Shown here piece by piece: positions 24,075 to 32,801 of a stretch of 64,000 nt of DNA. Numbering within the stretch: the stretch's first letter is position 1; each line of letters begins with the position of its first letter. Position numbers and translations under genes: made by a program. The notes under the pieces were generated by a model that had not been told where the DNA came from, did not search any database, and was given only the letters and a program-made list of their open reading frames with translations. The stretch covers positions 124,001-188,000 of the forward strand of contig JANSXH010000005.1 in assembly GCA_024743055.1 (NCBI GenBank). The letters are read 5' to 3'. The stretch is from Pseudomonadota bacterium. Lineage in GTDB: Bacteria; Pseudomonadota; Alphaproteobacteria; Sneathiellales; Sneathiellaceae.

Positions 24075-27000
24075 TTATCCCTCATTGGCGGCAAGAAGGG
24101 TAGCATTTCCACCTGACGCGGTTGTGTCTATACAGAGCGCTCGCTCTGAAACATAGTTCCGCCAGTCGCTTGGGTCGGTTATCAAAGGTATTATGGGACC
24201 TTCCCTATTCGCGAGGGCGATTTTAAAGGCTCTTAGCTCTGTCGATTCTGCATCTGTCGAAAGACCTGCAAAAGCAGGCATTGATTGAACGATTTCATCT
24301 GTCAGGCCGTCCTCAATACCTTCAACAAGGCCTGCTGGTGCTCCCGCCTTTTTCAATGCAGACACTAAGGCTTTTTCCTTATCTCCGGCCTCGGTCACCA
24401 AGACTGCATTACCAGTGGCCAGAGCTATAGCCGCATGCGAAAGGGAGTTCGGTCCATTGCACAGAATAATTCCTCGCCCCTTTAATGACAGGCGGTTACT
24501 TTCACCTGTCGGACCGGCAAGTTCCTGGGAGTCCGGATGATAATCCGCAGTTTGCGCAAGTGCTGTAATAATCGCTGATCGAACCGAGTCATTTTTTGCT
24601 ACCTCCGCCGCTTTTTCAAGAATCTGATGGCGATCATCCATCACCTCCCATTTATCCTTAGCCTTGTTCAATACTTTAAGGGTCTGGGACATACTCGGAA
24701 CATCTATCTTACCATTTGATGAAGGCTGTTGAGTGGTCTTATTCACGGATATATCACCGTGTTCAGAATTACGGGTAAAGCGATGCAAATACAAAAAGCC
24801 ACCCGCCTTCGGCCCGGTCCCGGAGAGACCTTCACCGCCAAACGGCTGCACCCCAACCACGGCACCAATCTGATTACGGTTGACATACATATTGCCTACA
24901 TGAGCCTTTTCTGTAACGTCCTGAACACGGGTATCCACCCGGGTATGGATTCCAAGTGTCAGTCCAAATCCCGTGGCATTGATTTTTTCTACCACATCGC
25001 CAAAGTCTTCTGCCTTGAAGGTGACAATATGAAGTACGGGACCAAAGACCTCACGGCTAAGTTCATGAATGCCCTCAAGGCGGAACGCAATAGGAGCCAC
25101 AAAAGTACCTGCCTCAGCCTCTTGAGGAGATAGGGGGGCCACATGAATCAATCGCCCTTTTTCGGTTAAATCTGCGCAATGGCTGTCGATCATGGTCTTT
25201 GCTGAGCCATCAATCACCGGACCGACATCCACAGAAATATCCCAAGGATCCCCCACTTTAAGCTCATCCATCGCCCCTTTGAGCATGGTTACAATTTTAT
25301 CGGCAATATCCTCCTGGACATACAGGACCCTAAGCGCTGAACATCTTTGACCGGCACTTTGAAAGGCCGACGCAACAATATCCCGTACTGCCTGTTCGGG
25401 CAGGGCACTTGAATCGACGATCATAGCGTTCAAACCGCCTGTCTCTGCTATGAGAGGTGCTTCAGGATCAGCCCCAATTGACATGGCTTTATTGATCCGT
25501 TGGGCGGTTTCCGTCGATCCGGTAAAGCAAACACCTTTGATCCCAGGGTCTGAGACAAGTCTGGCGCCAATGATACTTCCTTCACCCGGAAGCAATTGAA
25601 TAACATTGCCAGGAATACCCGCTTCAAGCATCAATTCTATTGCTCTCGCCGCAATTAATGGAGATTGCTCTGCCGGCTTAGCAATGACAGGATTTCCAGC
25701 AACCAAAGCAGCGACAATCTGACCTGTGAAAATAGCCAACGGAAAGTTCCACGGAGAGATGCAAACAAATGTTCCTCTGCCAGTAACTTGACCAGACGAA
25801 TATACCTTTCTCGCTTCCGCAGCATAAAATCGGCAAAAATCAGCAGCTTCCCGCACTTCGGATATTCCATCAAACACGGATTTACCCGCCTCCCGGCCCA
25901 ACAACGCCATAAGCTCCACCCTGTTGGCCTCATAGAGGTCGGCAATTTTTTCAAGCATGGCGGCCCGTTCTTCTACTTCTCTGTCTCGCCATCCTTCCTC
26001 TGCAGCAATGGCAGTTTCAAGAGCTTGAGTAACATCTTCCTTAGTGGCATCTGTAACTGATCCAACATGATCCTTGTTAAGAGAAGGGTTAAAGACAACT
26101 CGACTATTTTCAGTGATCATTTTTCCAGCCATTATCGGGCCAGCGTTCCATTGATGGCTAGAAAACCTCTGCCTTTGCGCTTGAAACTCTTTCAAATCCG
26201 ACGGATTGGGAAAATTAATTCCTGAAGAGTTATCGCGTGAACCGGCATACAGGTTTTTTGGTAGTGGAATCGTTGGATTCTCTATGGACGAGGCGCTTTC
26301 GATGGTCTCAACCGGGTCCTGAACAACTTCTTTCGCTGGGACCGACTTATCCAATACCCGATTGACGAAGGAACTGTTGGCGCCATTCTCCAGAAGTCGT
26401 CGAACAAGATAGGCAAGAAGATCTTCGTGGATTCCAACCGGAGCATATATACGACATCTGTTTTGATGTTGCTCCATAACCAGATCGTGCAGACCTTCTC
26501 CCATTCCATGAAGCCGTTGAAACTCATAATTTTCCGTGTCTTTTGCCATATTCAACACCGCCGCAATGGAGTGAGCATTATGGGTGGCAAATTGCGGGTA
26601 TATTCTGTCCCGCATAGAGAGGAGTTTCTTGGCGCATGCCAGATAACTTACATCGGTAGAGGCCTTTCGCGTAAACACCGGATAGCCCTCATATCCGTTG
26701 ACCTGAGATAGTTTGATTTCCGTATCCCAATAGGCGCCTTTCACGAGCCGGACCATGACTTTACGATCCAGACGATTGGAAAGCTCGTACAGCCAGTCGA
26801 GAACATGACCCGCTCGTGGCCCATAGGCTTGAACAACTACACCGAAACCATGCCATCCTTTTAGATCCGTGTTGCTGAGAACCGCTTCAATAACGTCCAA
26901 AGACAGATCCAGCCGATCGGCTTCTTCGGCATCTATATTCAGTCCCATATTGGCGTTCTTTGCCTGAAACACCAGACTCGATAATCGTGGGACCAATTCG

Positions 27001-27788
27001 TTCATCACCCGCTCTTTCTGGCTGAACTCATAGCGAGGGTGAAGTGCGGACAGTTTCACTGATATGCCGGGGTTTTCGCGAATGTCGTCCTGGCTGGAAT
27101 GTTCCGATAAGGTTGAAATTGCGCGCGCATAGGACATGAAGTAACGTTGGGCATCCTCAGCAGTGCGAGCAGCCTCCCCCAGCATATCGTAGGAATAGGT
27201 ATAGCCTTTTTCTTCCATGGCCTTGGCGCGATCCATGGCTTCCCCTATATCTCGACCCAGGACAAACTGATGTCCCAGTATTTTCATGGACTGGCTAACT
27301 GCTGTGCGGATCACGGGCTCCCCAACACGCTTGATCAGCTTGCGCAGCTGACCGACGACATCCCAATCAGCGGATTTCACCGGATTAACAACTTTGCCCG
27401 TCAGCATAAGACCCCAGGTGGACGCATTAACCAGGGGAGAGGCAGAATGACCCAGATGCTTGCTCCAGTCTGCCGGTGCGATTTTATCGCTGATGAGGGC
27501 ATCAACGGTGATATCGTCTGGAACCCGCAGCAAGGCCTCCGCCAAACACATCAAAGCAACCCCTTCCTCTGTTGTCAGCCCATATTCACTGAGGAAGGTT
27601 TCCATGACCCCTGGATCGTCCGTCTCCCGCAATTGCTCAACAAGGGAGGTCGCGTCTTCAACTGTTTTTCCACGCTCAGAACTATCCAGGTCCAATTCAT
27701 TGATCAGCTTGGAGACTGTATCGTTTTCATTGCAAAGATAGGCAGCACAAATTTCTTCACGGATTTGCTGATCCAGAGTCTTGGACAT
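24075..27788 (-). CDS. putA: Bifunctional proline utilisation enzyme PutA (type B)
   Basis: This 1237-residue protein turns proline into glutamate by two steps. The FAD-dependent proline dehydrogenase barrel lies about 150-480 (EKGYTYSYDMLGEAARTAED, VRLVKGAYWDTEIK, YEFQRLHGMGEGLHDL). The NAD-dependent aldehyde dehydrogenase lies about 550-1010, with the nucleophile Cys816 in SAGQRCSALRVLYVQ. The last about 200 residues form a degenerate aldehyde-dehydrogenase-like domain ending in LCIDTTASGGNATLLAA, the closing motif of type B PutA. There is no ribbon-helix-helix DNA-binding N-terminus, so this PutA does not act as its own repressor. AAAGG is 10 bases before the ATG. Single gene. Confidence 0.96.
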   Translation of the reverse strand: MSKTLDQQIREEICAAYLCNENDTVSKLINELDLDSSERGKTVEDATSLVEQLRETDDPGVMETFLSEYGLTTEEGVALMCLAEALLRVPDDITVDALISDKIAPADWSKHLGHSASPLVNASTWGLMLTGKVVNPVKSADWDVVGQLRKLIKRVGEPVIRTAVSQSMKILGHQFVLGRDIGEAMDRAKAMEEKGYTYSYDMLGEAARTAEDAQRYFMSYARAISTLSEHSSQDDIRENPGISVKLSALHPRYEFSQKERVMNELVPRLSSLVFQAKNANMGLNIDAEEADRLDLSLDVIEAVLSNTDLKGWHGFGVVVQAYGPRAGHVLDWLYELSNRLDRKVMVRLVKGAYWDTEIKLSQVNGYEGYPVFTRKASTDVSYLACAKKLLSMRDRIYPQFATHNAHSIAAVLNMAKDTENYEFQRLHGMGEGLHDLVMEQHQNRCRIYAPVGIHEDLLAYLVRRLLENGANSSFVNRVLDKSVPAKEVVQDPVETIESASSIENPTIPLPKNLYAGSRDNSSGINFPNPSDLKEFQAQRQRFSSHQWNAGPIMAGKMITENSRVVFNPSLNKDHVGSVTDATKEDVTQALETAIAAEEGWRDREVEERAAMLEKIADLYEANRVELMALLGREAGKSVFDGISEVREAADFCRFYAAEARKVYSSGQVTGRGTFVCISPWNFPLAIFTGQIVAALVAGNPVIAKPAEQSPLIAARAIELMLEAGIPGNVIQLLPGEGSIIGARLVSDPGIKGVCFTGSTETAQRINKAMSIGADPEAPLIAETGGLNAMIVDSSALPEQAVRDIVASAFQSAGQRCSALRVLYVQEDIADKIVTMLKGAMDELKVGDPWDISVDVGPVIDGSAKTMIDSHCADLTEKGRLIHVAPLSPQEAEAGTFVAPIAFRLEGIHELSREVFGPVLHIVTFKAEDFGDVVEKINATGFGLTLGIHTRVDTRVQDVTEKAHVGNMYVNRNQIGAVVGVQPFGGEGLSGTGPKAGGFLYLHRFTRNSEHGDISVNKTTQQPSSNGKIDVPSMSQTLKVLNKAKDKWEVMDDRHQILEKAAEVAKNDSVRSAIITALAQTADYHPDSQELAGPTGESNRLSLKGRGIILCNGPNSLSHAAIALATGNAVLVTEAGDKEKALVSALKKAGAPAGLVEGIEDGLTDEIVQSMPAFAGLSTDAESTELRAFKIALANREGPIIPLITDPSDWRNYVSERALCIDTTASGGNATLLAANEG

Positions 27789-27973
27789 TTTTCAGTCACC
27801 TTTAAGTCTGAGGTTAGAAGAGCCTATATTACGGCATTCTTAAAAGACTATGTGACTATATTTTTGTGAAAACTACTTAATTAATACCCGTAAAAATAAT
27901 TTTTACAGGATTTTCAACTACATATTTTGGAAAAATAAGGTCATAACCCTAATACCCTTTTCTCAATCGCATC

Positions 27974-28468
27974 TTATGAATGTTCCAAAAATTCAGCGGT
28001 GACGAAAAGCATATTGACTGTTTTCCCATCCGCAGACAGGGGCAGAATAACGTCTTCCGTTGCTTTAAAATCAGAGTTTTTGCCGACATAAGGAGTTTGT
28101 GCGGCAACGGGGCCGCAGGTTTCTACCGCCCTTAGGCAGTTTCCGAAAATCTTGCTGCCAGGACCCTGTCCTTTACTTTCAAGTTCGCGCATTGTCAGGC
28201 CCGTATTGTCGGTATGCAGCATCTGCAAAGTGACTTTTGTACCAATCAGACGATATCGAAAGTCCAATGGATCCCTTAAGACATCCAGTAAAATAATGTT
28301 TGGTAGAAAGGAAATCATGTCGGCTGGGGAAAGGTCACTCCGAGCCGGCATCAATTTGCCCCCTCTTTGTTGATACCAATAGGCCAGCGCCGCCTGGTTT
28401 ATCGGGCTGGCCAATATAGTTTCAACTGGATCTGAGTTGAATAGGGCATTTTCCAAGGCACTATCCAC
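27974..28468 (-). CDS. PAS_5-domain protein of unknown role
   Basis: A 164-residue protein matching the PAS_5 family common in Rhodospirillales-like Alphaproteobacteria. The conserved block is LAYWYQQRGGKLMPARSDLS, PADMISFLPNIILLDVLRDP and DFRYRLIGTKV. The rest folds as one PAS domain and ends with ILPLSADGKTVNMLFV. No output domain is attached; it may be a ligand or redox sensor that binds a partner. The start is a GTG at 28468 without a strong ribosome site. It lies between putA and the carboxylase gene on the same strand, 185 and 110 bases away. Confidence 0.75.
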   Translation of the reverse strand: MDSALENALFNSDPVETILASPINQAALAYWYQQRGGKLMPARSDLSPADMISFLPNIILLDVLRDPLDFRYRLIGTKVTLQMLHTDNTGLTMRELESKGQGPGSKIFGNCLRAVETCGPVAAQTPYVGKNSDFKATEDVILPLSADGKTVNMLFVTAEFLEHS

Positions 28469-28578
28469 CCAAAAATTTCAACAAAACTGTCATGTGTGTT
28501 TTGTAGGCAGGAATTCCTAAGAAGTGATTAAGTTATTCGTATTAATTAGAACAATTTAATACGACTTTTCAGCATCTG

Positions 28579-30126
28579 TCAGGGTCGAATCCCAAATTTA
28601 GAAATACCGGTTTTACGTAGGGGCGCCGCCATCTCCGCAAAATCACAGAGCAGTTTGCGTGTATCTCTGGGATCGATAATTTCTTCTATCATAAAGCGCT
28701 CCGCCGTCCGGAATGGTGACCGCAACCGGTTCAGTCTTTCTTCTATTTCCGCCAGCTTTTTCTCTGGATCTTCGGAAGCTTCCAGCTCTGCCTTATAGGC
28801 AGCTTCAAGCCCGCCTGCGATCGGAAGCGATCCCCAGTCCCCTGATGGCCAGGCATATCTGAAATTGAAGCGGCCGGAATTCATATGGGCGGCACCTGCT
28901 ACGCCATAGGTCTTGCGTAAGATAATCGCACACCAGGGCATGGTTGCCTGGAAAATAGCCGTCATGGCTCTCACACCATGTCGGATCGTTGCCTGATCTT
29001 CCGCCTGACGCCCGACCAGGAAACCCGGAATATCCACGAGATGCACAACTGGCATATGGAACGTCTCGCACATATCGACAAAACGGATCACTTTTTGACA
29101 AGCATCAGCCGTCCAGGCGCCTCCATAATGATAAGGGTCACTGCCAATCACCGCCACCGAATGGCCATCAAGTCGCGCGAAACCCGTAACAATGGATCGA
29201 CCCCATTTCTTTCCGATCTCGAAAAAACTACCGCTATCTACGACTGATTCAATAATTTTGCGGATTTTGTATACTTTGCGAGGGTCCCGTGGGATGGCTT
29301 CAATCAGCCAGTCATCACGACGCTCCGGATCATCTTTACTCTCCGTGCGTTCTGCGAGCTCATAGACAGACGGTGGCAGGTATGAGAGAAATTTTCGCGT
29401 TTTCTCAAACGCCTCTTCTTCAGATTTAGCCTCATCGTCGACAGCGCCGTTGCGAGTATGGATATCTGAACCACCAAGCTCATTTTTCGTCAAGTTCTCA
29501 CCAGTTCGGGCGACCACTGGTGGACCGGCAACGAACATTTGCGAGGTTTCCTTGACCATGACGGAATAATGACTTGCAGCGACACGGGCTGCCCCTAGTC
29601 CTGCAGTCGACCCAAGCGCAAGAGCAACGACAGGCACCTTCGAGAGATTATCGACCACAACTTCCCAGCCAATAACGGCCGGTACATAAGTCCGGCCCTC
29701 GGTTTCGATAGTCTTGACAGAGCCACCACCCCCCGTGCCATCAACTAGTCTTACGAGCGGAAGCTGAAGCGTGTTGGCCATGGCCTCAATGTGATTGAGT
29801 TTCTCACGGATACCCGCATCATTGGCACCGCCACGAACAGTAAAATCATCACCAGCAACAACCACGCGCTTGCCATCTAACCTGCCTCGCCCGGTTATCA
29901 GGTTTGCAGGCTGCATGTCGACCAATTCACCGTTTTCGTTATATTCGACCTTGCCTGTGATGGACCCAACCTCTTCAAAAGAATCTGGATCCAGCAATTT
30001 GTCGATGCGATCCCGAACGGTCAGCTTTCCTGCATTGACATGTCGGGCAACTTTCTCTTCGCCTCCCATCTTCTTGGCAAGCTTTTGACGCAGTTTTAAC
30101 TCTTCAATTTCTTTTTCCCAACTCAT
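28579..30126 (-). CDS. Acyl-CoA carboxylase carboxyltransferase (beta) subunit
   Basis: A 515-residue carboxyltransferase that passes CO2 from biotin to an acyl-CoA, such as propionyl- or methylcrotonyl-CoA. Two crotonase-fold halves are seen: the N-half with GKLTVRDRIDKLLDPDSFEE, VVVAGDDFTVRGG and ALALGSTAGLGAARV, the C-half with TGFARLDGHSVAVIGSDP, VHLVDIPGFLVGRQAE and YGVAGAAHMNSGR. Length and layout match PccB. The biotin carboxylase/biotin-carrier subunit that it needs is not in the window, so the substrate cannot be assigned. AAGGGAA precedes the ATG. It is 79 bases downstream-facing from the adenylate cyclase end, on the same strand. Confidence 0.9.
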   Translation of the reverse strand: MSWEKEIEELKLRQKLAKKMGGEEKVARHVNAGKLTVRDRIDKLLDPDSFEEVGSITGKVEYNENGELVDMQPANLITGRGRLDGKRVVVAGDDFTVRGGANDAGIREKLNHIEAMANTLQLPLVRLVDGTGGGGSVKTIETEGRTYVPAVIGWEVVVDNLSKVPVVALALGSTAGLGAARVAASHYSVMVKETSQMFVAGPPVVARTGENLTKNELGGSDIHTRNGAVDDEAKSEEEAFEKTRKFLSYLPPSVYELAERTESKDDPERRDDWLIEAIPRDPRKVYKIRKIIESVVDSGSFFEIGKKWGRSIVTGFARLDGHSVAVIGSDPYHYGGAWTADACQKVIRFVDMCETFHMPVVHLVDIPGFLVGRQAEDQATIRHGVRAMTAIFQATMPWCAIILRKTYGVAGAAHMNSGRFNFRYAWPSGDWGSLPIAGGLEAAYKAELEASEDPEKKLAEIEERLNRLRSPFRTAERFMIEEIIDPRDTRKLLCDFAEMAAPLRKTGISKFGIRP

Positions 30127-30205
30127 GGAAGGTTCCCTTTTTTCTTAATTATTATTCGGGTTGCAGCGGAGGAAACTGGTCGCTCTGTCTATTGGCAGGT
30201 CGGCT

Positions 30206-31249
30206 TTATAAAACACCCTTACGGCTATCCATAATCCTAAAAATTTCCTGATCTTCGAAGCCCCGTATTTTACGCATGCCTCGTCCCTCGATCATAAATT
30301 GTTCGTTCAGATTCTCTTTGACCACCGCGTTGGTCGTGATTTCCATAGCCTCCGAGCATTCCTGTAAACGTGAGGCGAGATTAACAGCGGGACCAAATAT
30401 ATCATAGACATATTTCTGAATGCCAACCACCGATCCAACAACGGGGCCAGATGCGATACCAATTCGGCACCGCCACTGATTAGGATGCCCTTGATTTCGC
30501 CGCTCCAGATAGCGTAAAAAGCGAACCGCTGTATTGGCGACAGCCCGGCAATGGTCCGGGGTTGGGTCTGGTAGGCCGGCGACCGTAATATAGGCATCAC
30601 CGATGGTTTTGATCCGCTCACAGCCGAACTGCTCACCGATACGATCAAAGGCACTGTAAATATCATTGAGCTCACTGACCGTGACACTCGGATCTGCGGA
30701 TGCAGCCATTTCAGTGAAACCAACAAAATCAAGCATCAATACCGACACCGGGTCATAGAGTTTTGGTGTGACAACGCCGAATGTCTTGAATTCTTCATAG
30801 ACAGATCTTGGCATCATATTGAGCAATAACTTCTCAACCTGCTCTTTTTCCCGTTTAATTTCCCGAGTATTGCGCTCTACCATCATGGAATAGGAGTCGA
30901 TCATTGATTCCATCTCCCTGATGCGCGAAATATTCTGACACACCAGAACAATGAAGTTGCCCTCCTGCTCGGACGTGAGCGTAAAATCAGCGGCAAAGAT
31001 CATCGACCGACGTTTTTTACGGAAGCTCACTTCTGCTGTAAACCGTTTCGAAGCTTCGAGTTCCTTCCTCAGGGCTTCTGCGTCGAACTCTGGTAACAAC
31101 TTAGGCAAAGTATCCTGGTCTTCCTGGGGGTTGAACCATTCCACAAAGGTATCGTTTTGAAACCGAAACGAAAGGTCCTTTGCATCCAGAAGGGCGACAC
31201 CGACACCGATGGCGCGCAGGAGTTGTTCATTAATGGCCTCTATAGACAT
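30206..31249 (-). CDS. PAS-coupled class III adenylate cyclase
   Basis: A 347-residue cytoplasmic cyclase. An N-terminal PAS-like sensor (about 5-110) leads through a coiled signalling helix (about 113-155, EKEQVEKLLLNMMP) to the catalytic domain. The two metal aspartates are Asp174 (LMLDFVGFTE) and Asp218 (TIGDAYITV). Lys214 and Asp283 (YDIFGPAVN) are the pair that selects ATP, and Asn290 and Arg294 (NLASRL) are transition-state residues, so the product should be cAMP. The ATG lies 3 bases after the stop of a truncated haemoglobin gene with GGA overlapping that stop region, so the two are coupled. The haem protein may modulate the cyclase; this is inferred from coupling only. Confidence 0.9.
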   Translation of the reverse strand: MSIEAINEQLLRAIGVGVALLDAKDLSFRFQNDTFVEWFNPQEDQDTLPKLLPEFDAEALRKELEASKRFTAEVSFRKKRRSMIFAADFTLTSEQEGNFIVLVCQNISRIREMESMIDSYSMMVERNTREIKREKEQVEKLLLNMMPRSVYEEFKTFGVVTPKLYDPVSVLMLDFVGFTEMAASADPSVTVSELNDIYSAFDRIGEQFGCERIKTIGDAYITVAGLPDPTPDHCRAVANTAVRFLRYLERRNQGHPNQWRCRIGIASGPVVGSVVGIQKYVYDIFGPAVNLASRLQECSEAMEITTNAVVKENLNEQFMIEGRGMRKIRGFEDQEIFRIMDSRKGVL

Positions 31250-31252
31250 TGC

Positions 31253-31612
31253 TTATCCAACTATCATTGCTCTTCGGGCTTCAAGTTCATTCATCACAAC
31301 TTCCGTGTCTTCTCCGGAAAAGCCGTGGTCTGTAAGCGTTCCTGCCAACACGGATTTCATTTCATCCATGTGGGGATCCTTAATATCCAGATGTGTATGG
31401 AGCTGTTTCAGCTGCTCGTCTGTGTAGGATGACGGCCCGCCAAGCAGGGAGGCAATGAATTTCGTCTGGTGATCCACTAGCTTACTCATGTCCGTGTTGT
31501 CAAAAAAGGGACCAATTTCGTCACTATCAAGCAGACGATCATAGAAATCCAGAACGACGCGACTAACGGCCGAAAATCCGCCATATTTTTCAAAAAGAGT
31601 CTGGGTGGCCAT
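31253..31612 (-). CDS. Group I truncated haemoglobin
   Basis: A 119-residue 2/2 globin. Group I features are LFEKYGGFSAVSRVVLDFYD (with Tyr24 at the distal B10 position), PFFDNTDMSKLVDHQTKFI and LKQLHTHLDIKDPHMDEM, where His72 is the expected proximal haem ligand. Such proteins bind O2, NO or CO. The ATG at 31612 is chosen because AAGGAA lies 8 bases upstream and the globin fold begins directly; a start 48 bases earlier would add a basic tail with no ribosome site. It is the first gene of a two-gene unit with the adenylate cyclase, only 3 bases apart. Confidence 0.92.
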   Translation of the reverse strand: MATQTLFEKYGGFSAVSRVVLDFYDRLLDSDEIGPFFDNTDMSKLVDHQTKFIASLLGGPSSYTDEQLKQLHTHLDIKDPHMDEMKSVLAGTLTDHGFSGEDTEVVMNELEARRAMIVG

Positions 31613-31803
31613 TGAACTTTTCCTTCGTTTTGACTGTATTTTCCTGAAGTGAAACACCACTCAAAAGGATAGTATCCAGTCCTGACGATGTCGAGAGATT
31701 CCTAAGTACGACAGGTCGAACATTTATTATTTGCATATCTACCACATTTACTGATGAATACTTGCTGTTTAGGCCTACTATTTTTAATAGATTTATCATT
31801 TTT

Positions 31804-32736
31804 CTAAGCAACCATTTTACCAAGGCTCGCTGTACCTGTATCTAGCTTTACTCGTTTTTCAGCTTTGCAATGGATAACTTGATCCAGCCAGTTGAAGTAA
31901 AACCGGGACCCTTGATGTTGCCATGGCGTATCATCTCGTCCGATCCAAAGATTTGCCCCCTTCCAACCAACAGGTTTATCAGGGTTCAATCCTTTGACCA
32001 TATCACGCTGATACTCGTGATTAAGCGTATCGGCTTCGTATTCGAGGTGATTAAACAGGAAACTTGTCGCTGAATGTTCATCTTCGAGTAAAGCGGGACC
32101 GGTGTTGGTTGACCCCGCGACCAGCTTTATGCCGGTGATTGGGAATAACCGACTGTAATCCGTCGTTGTATGACGCGAAACAGGCATCGTTAAGGATTTC
32201 GAAATTCCTGATAAGAGCGCGGAGTTATGGTTCAGGATATTTTGTCTGAACACTCCAAAAGCCTTTTTTGGAAGCTCGGTCTTTTCAATACCGTAATGAT
32301 GATACAGAGAAGCTTGAGCAGACCAACAAATCAATAGGTTAGGCATCCTCATATGCTTTACTTGATCCAATATAGTCACCAGCTCATGCCAATAATCAAC
32401 TTCTTCAAAACACAATTTTTCCACTGGTGCGCCAGTAATGATCAAGCCATCCAAAGTTTGTAGTTTTTCGGGGGTCGCGTTTGAGTAATAAGCTTCAATA
32501 TGTGCCGGGTCACTTGTCTGGCACTGCTGACTCTCCATCTTCATCAGGTCCAAAGAGACGGTGACATCTTCGCGGCCGAGGCGCCTGGCGAATTGTCGCT
32601 CGGCGATAGCTTTTTCCGGCATCAGGTTCAAAAGACCGATTCTCAGATCTGCCATACTTTCCCCTTCGAAGACCAACTGACCTTCCTGGCGAAGCTCCTG
32701 AGCACAGGGCAATCCCTTTTTCACGATTACTGGCAT
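31804..32736 (-). CDS. metA: Homoserine O-acetyltransferase of the MetA family
   Basis: A 310-residue MetA-family acyltransferase that activates homoserine for methionine synthesis. Catalytic Cys137 (LLICWSAQASLYHHYG) and the His/Glu pair in FLFNHLEYEAD are present. The residue that sets acyl-donor choice is Glu106 in ITGAPVEKL; this corresponds to Glu111 of the Bacillus cereus enzyme and predicts acetyl-CoA, whereas E. coli has Gly there and uses succinyl-CoA. The ATG at 32736 has GGAGAGG 4-6 bases upstream. It follows metY on the same strand, 65 bases after its stop, and its product would be metY's substrate. Confidence 0.92.
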   Translation of the reverse strand: MPVIVKKGLPCAQELRQEGQLVFEGESMADLRIGLLNLMPEKAIAERQFARRLGREDVTVSLDLMKMESQQCQTSDPAHIEAYYSNATPEKLQTLDGLIITGAPVEKLCFEEVDYWHELVTILDQVKHMRMPNLLICWSAQASLYHHYGIEKTELPKKAFGVFRQNILNHNSALLSGISKSLTMPVSRHTTTDYSRLFPITGIKLVAGSTNTGPALLEDEHSATSFLFNHLEYEADTLNHEYQRDMVKGLNPDKPVGWKGANLWIGRDDTPWQHQGSRFYFNWLDQVIHCKAEKRVKLDTGTASLGKMVA

Positions 32737-32757
32737 GTTACCTCTCCTTCTCAATGT

Positions 32758-32782
32758 GGGAACAGGAAGTTTGCCTGTTCCC
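32758..32782 (-). promoter_or_regulatory. Intercistronic hairpin before metA
   Basis: GGGAACAGG and CCTGTTCCC form a perfect 9-bp stem with a 7-base loop. It sits between the metY stop (32802) and the metA ribosome site (about 32742-32748), on their shared transcript. No T run follows. It could set the ratio of the two products by RNA processing or partial termination. Confidence 0.5.
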
Positions 32783-32801
32783 TGCCAAATAGACCTTGAT
32801 T

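Noticed and set aside
31590..31823. Short minus-strand frame of 77 codons between metA and the truncated haemoglobin
   Set aside because: AT-rich, overlaps both gene ends, and has no ribosome site or family; treated as intergenic.
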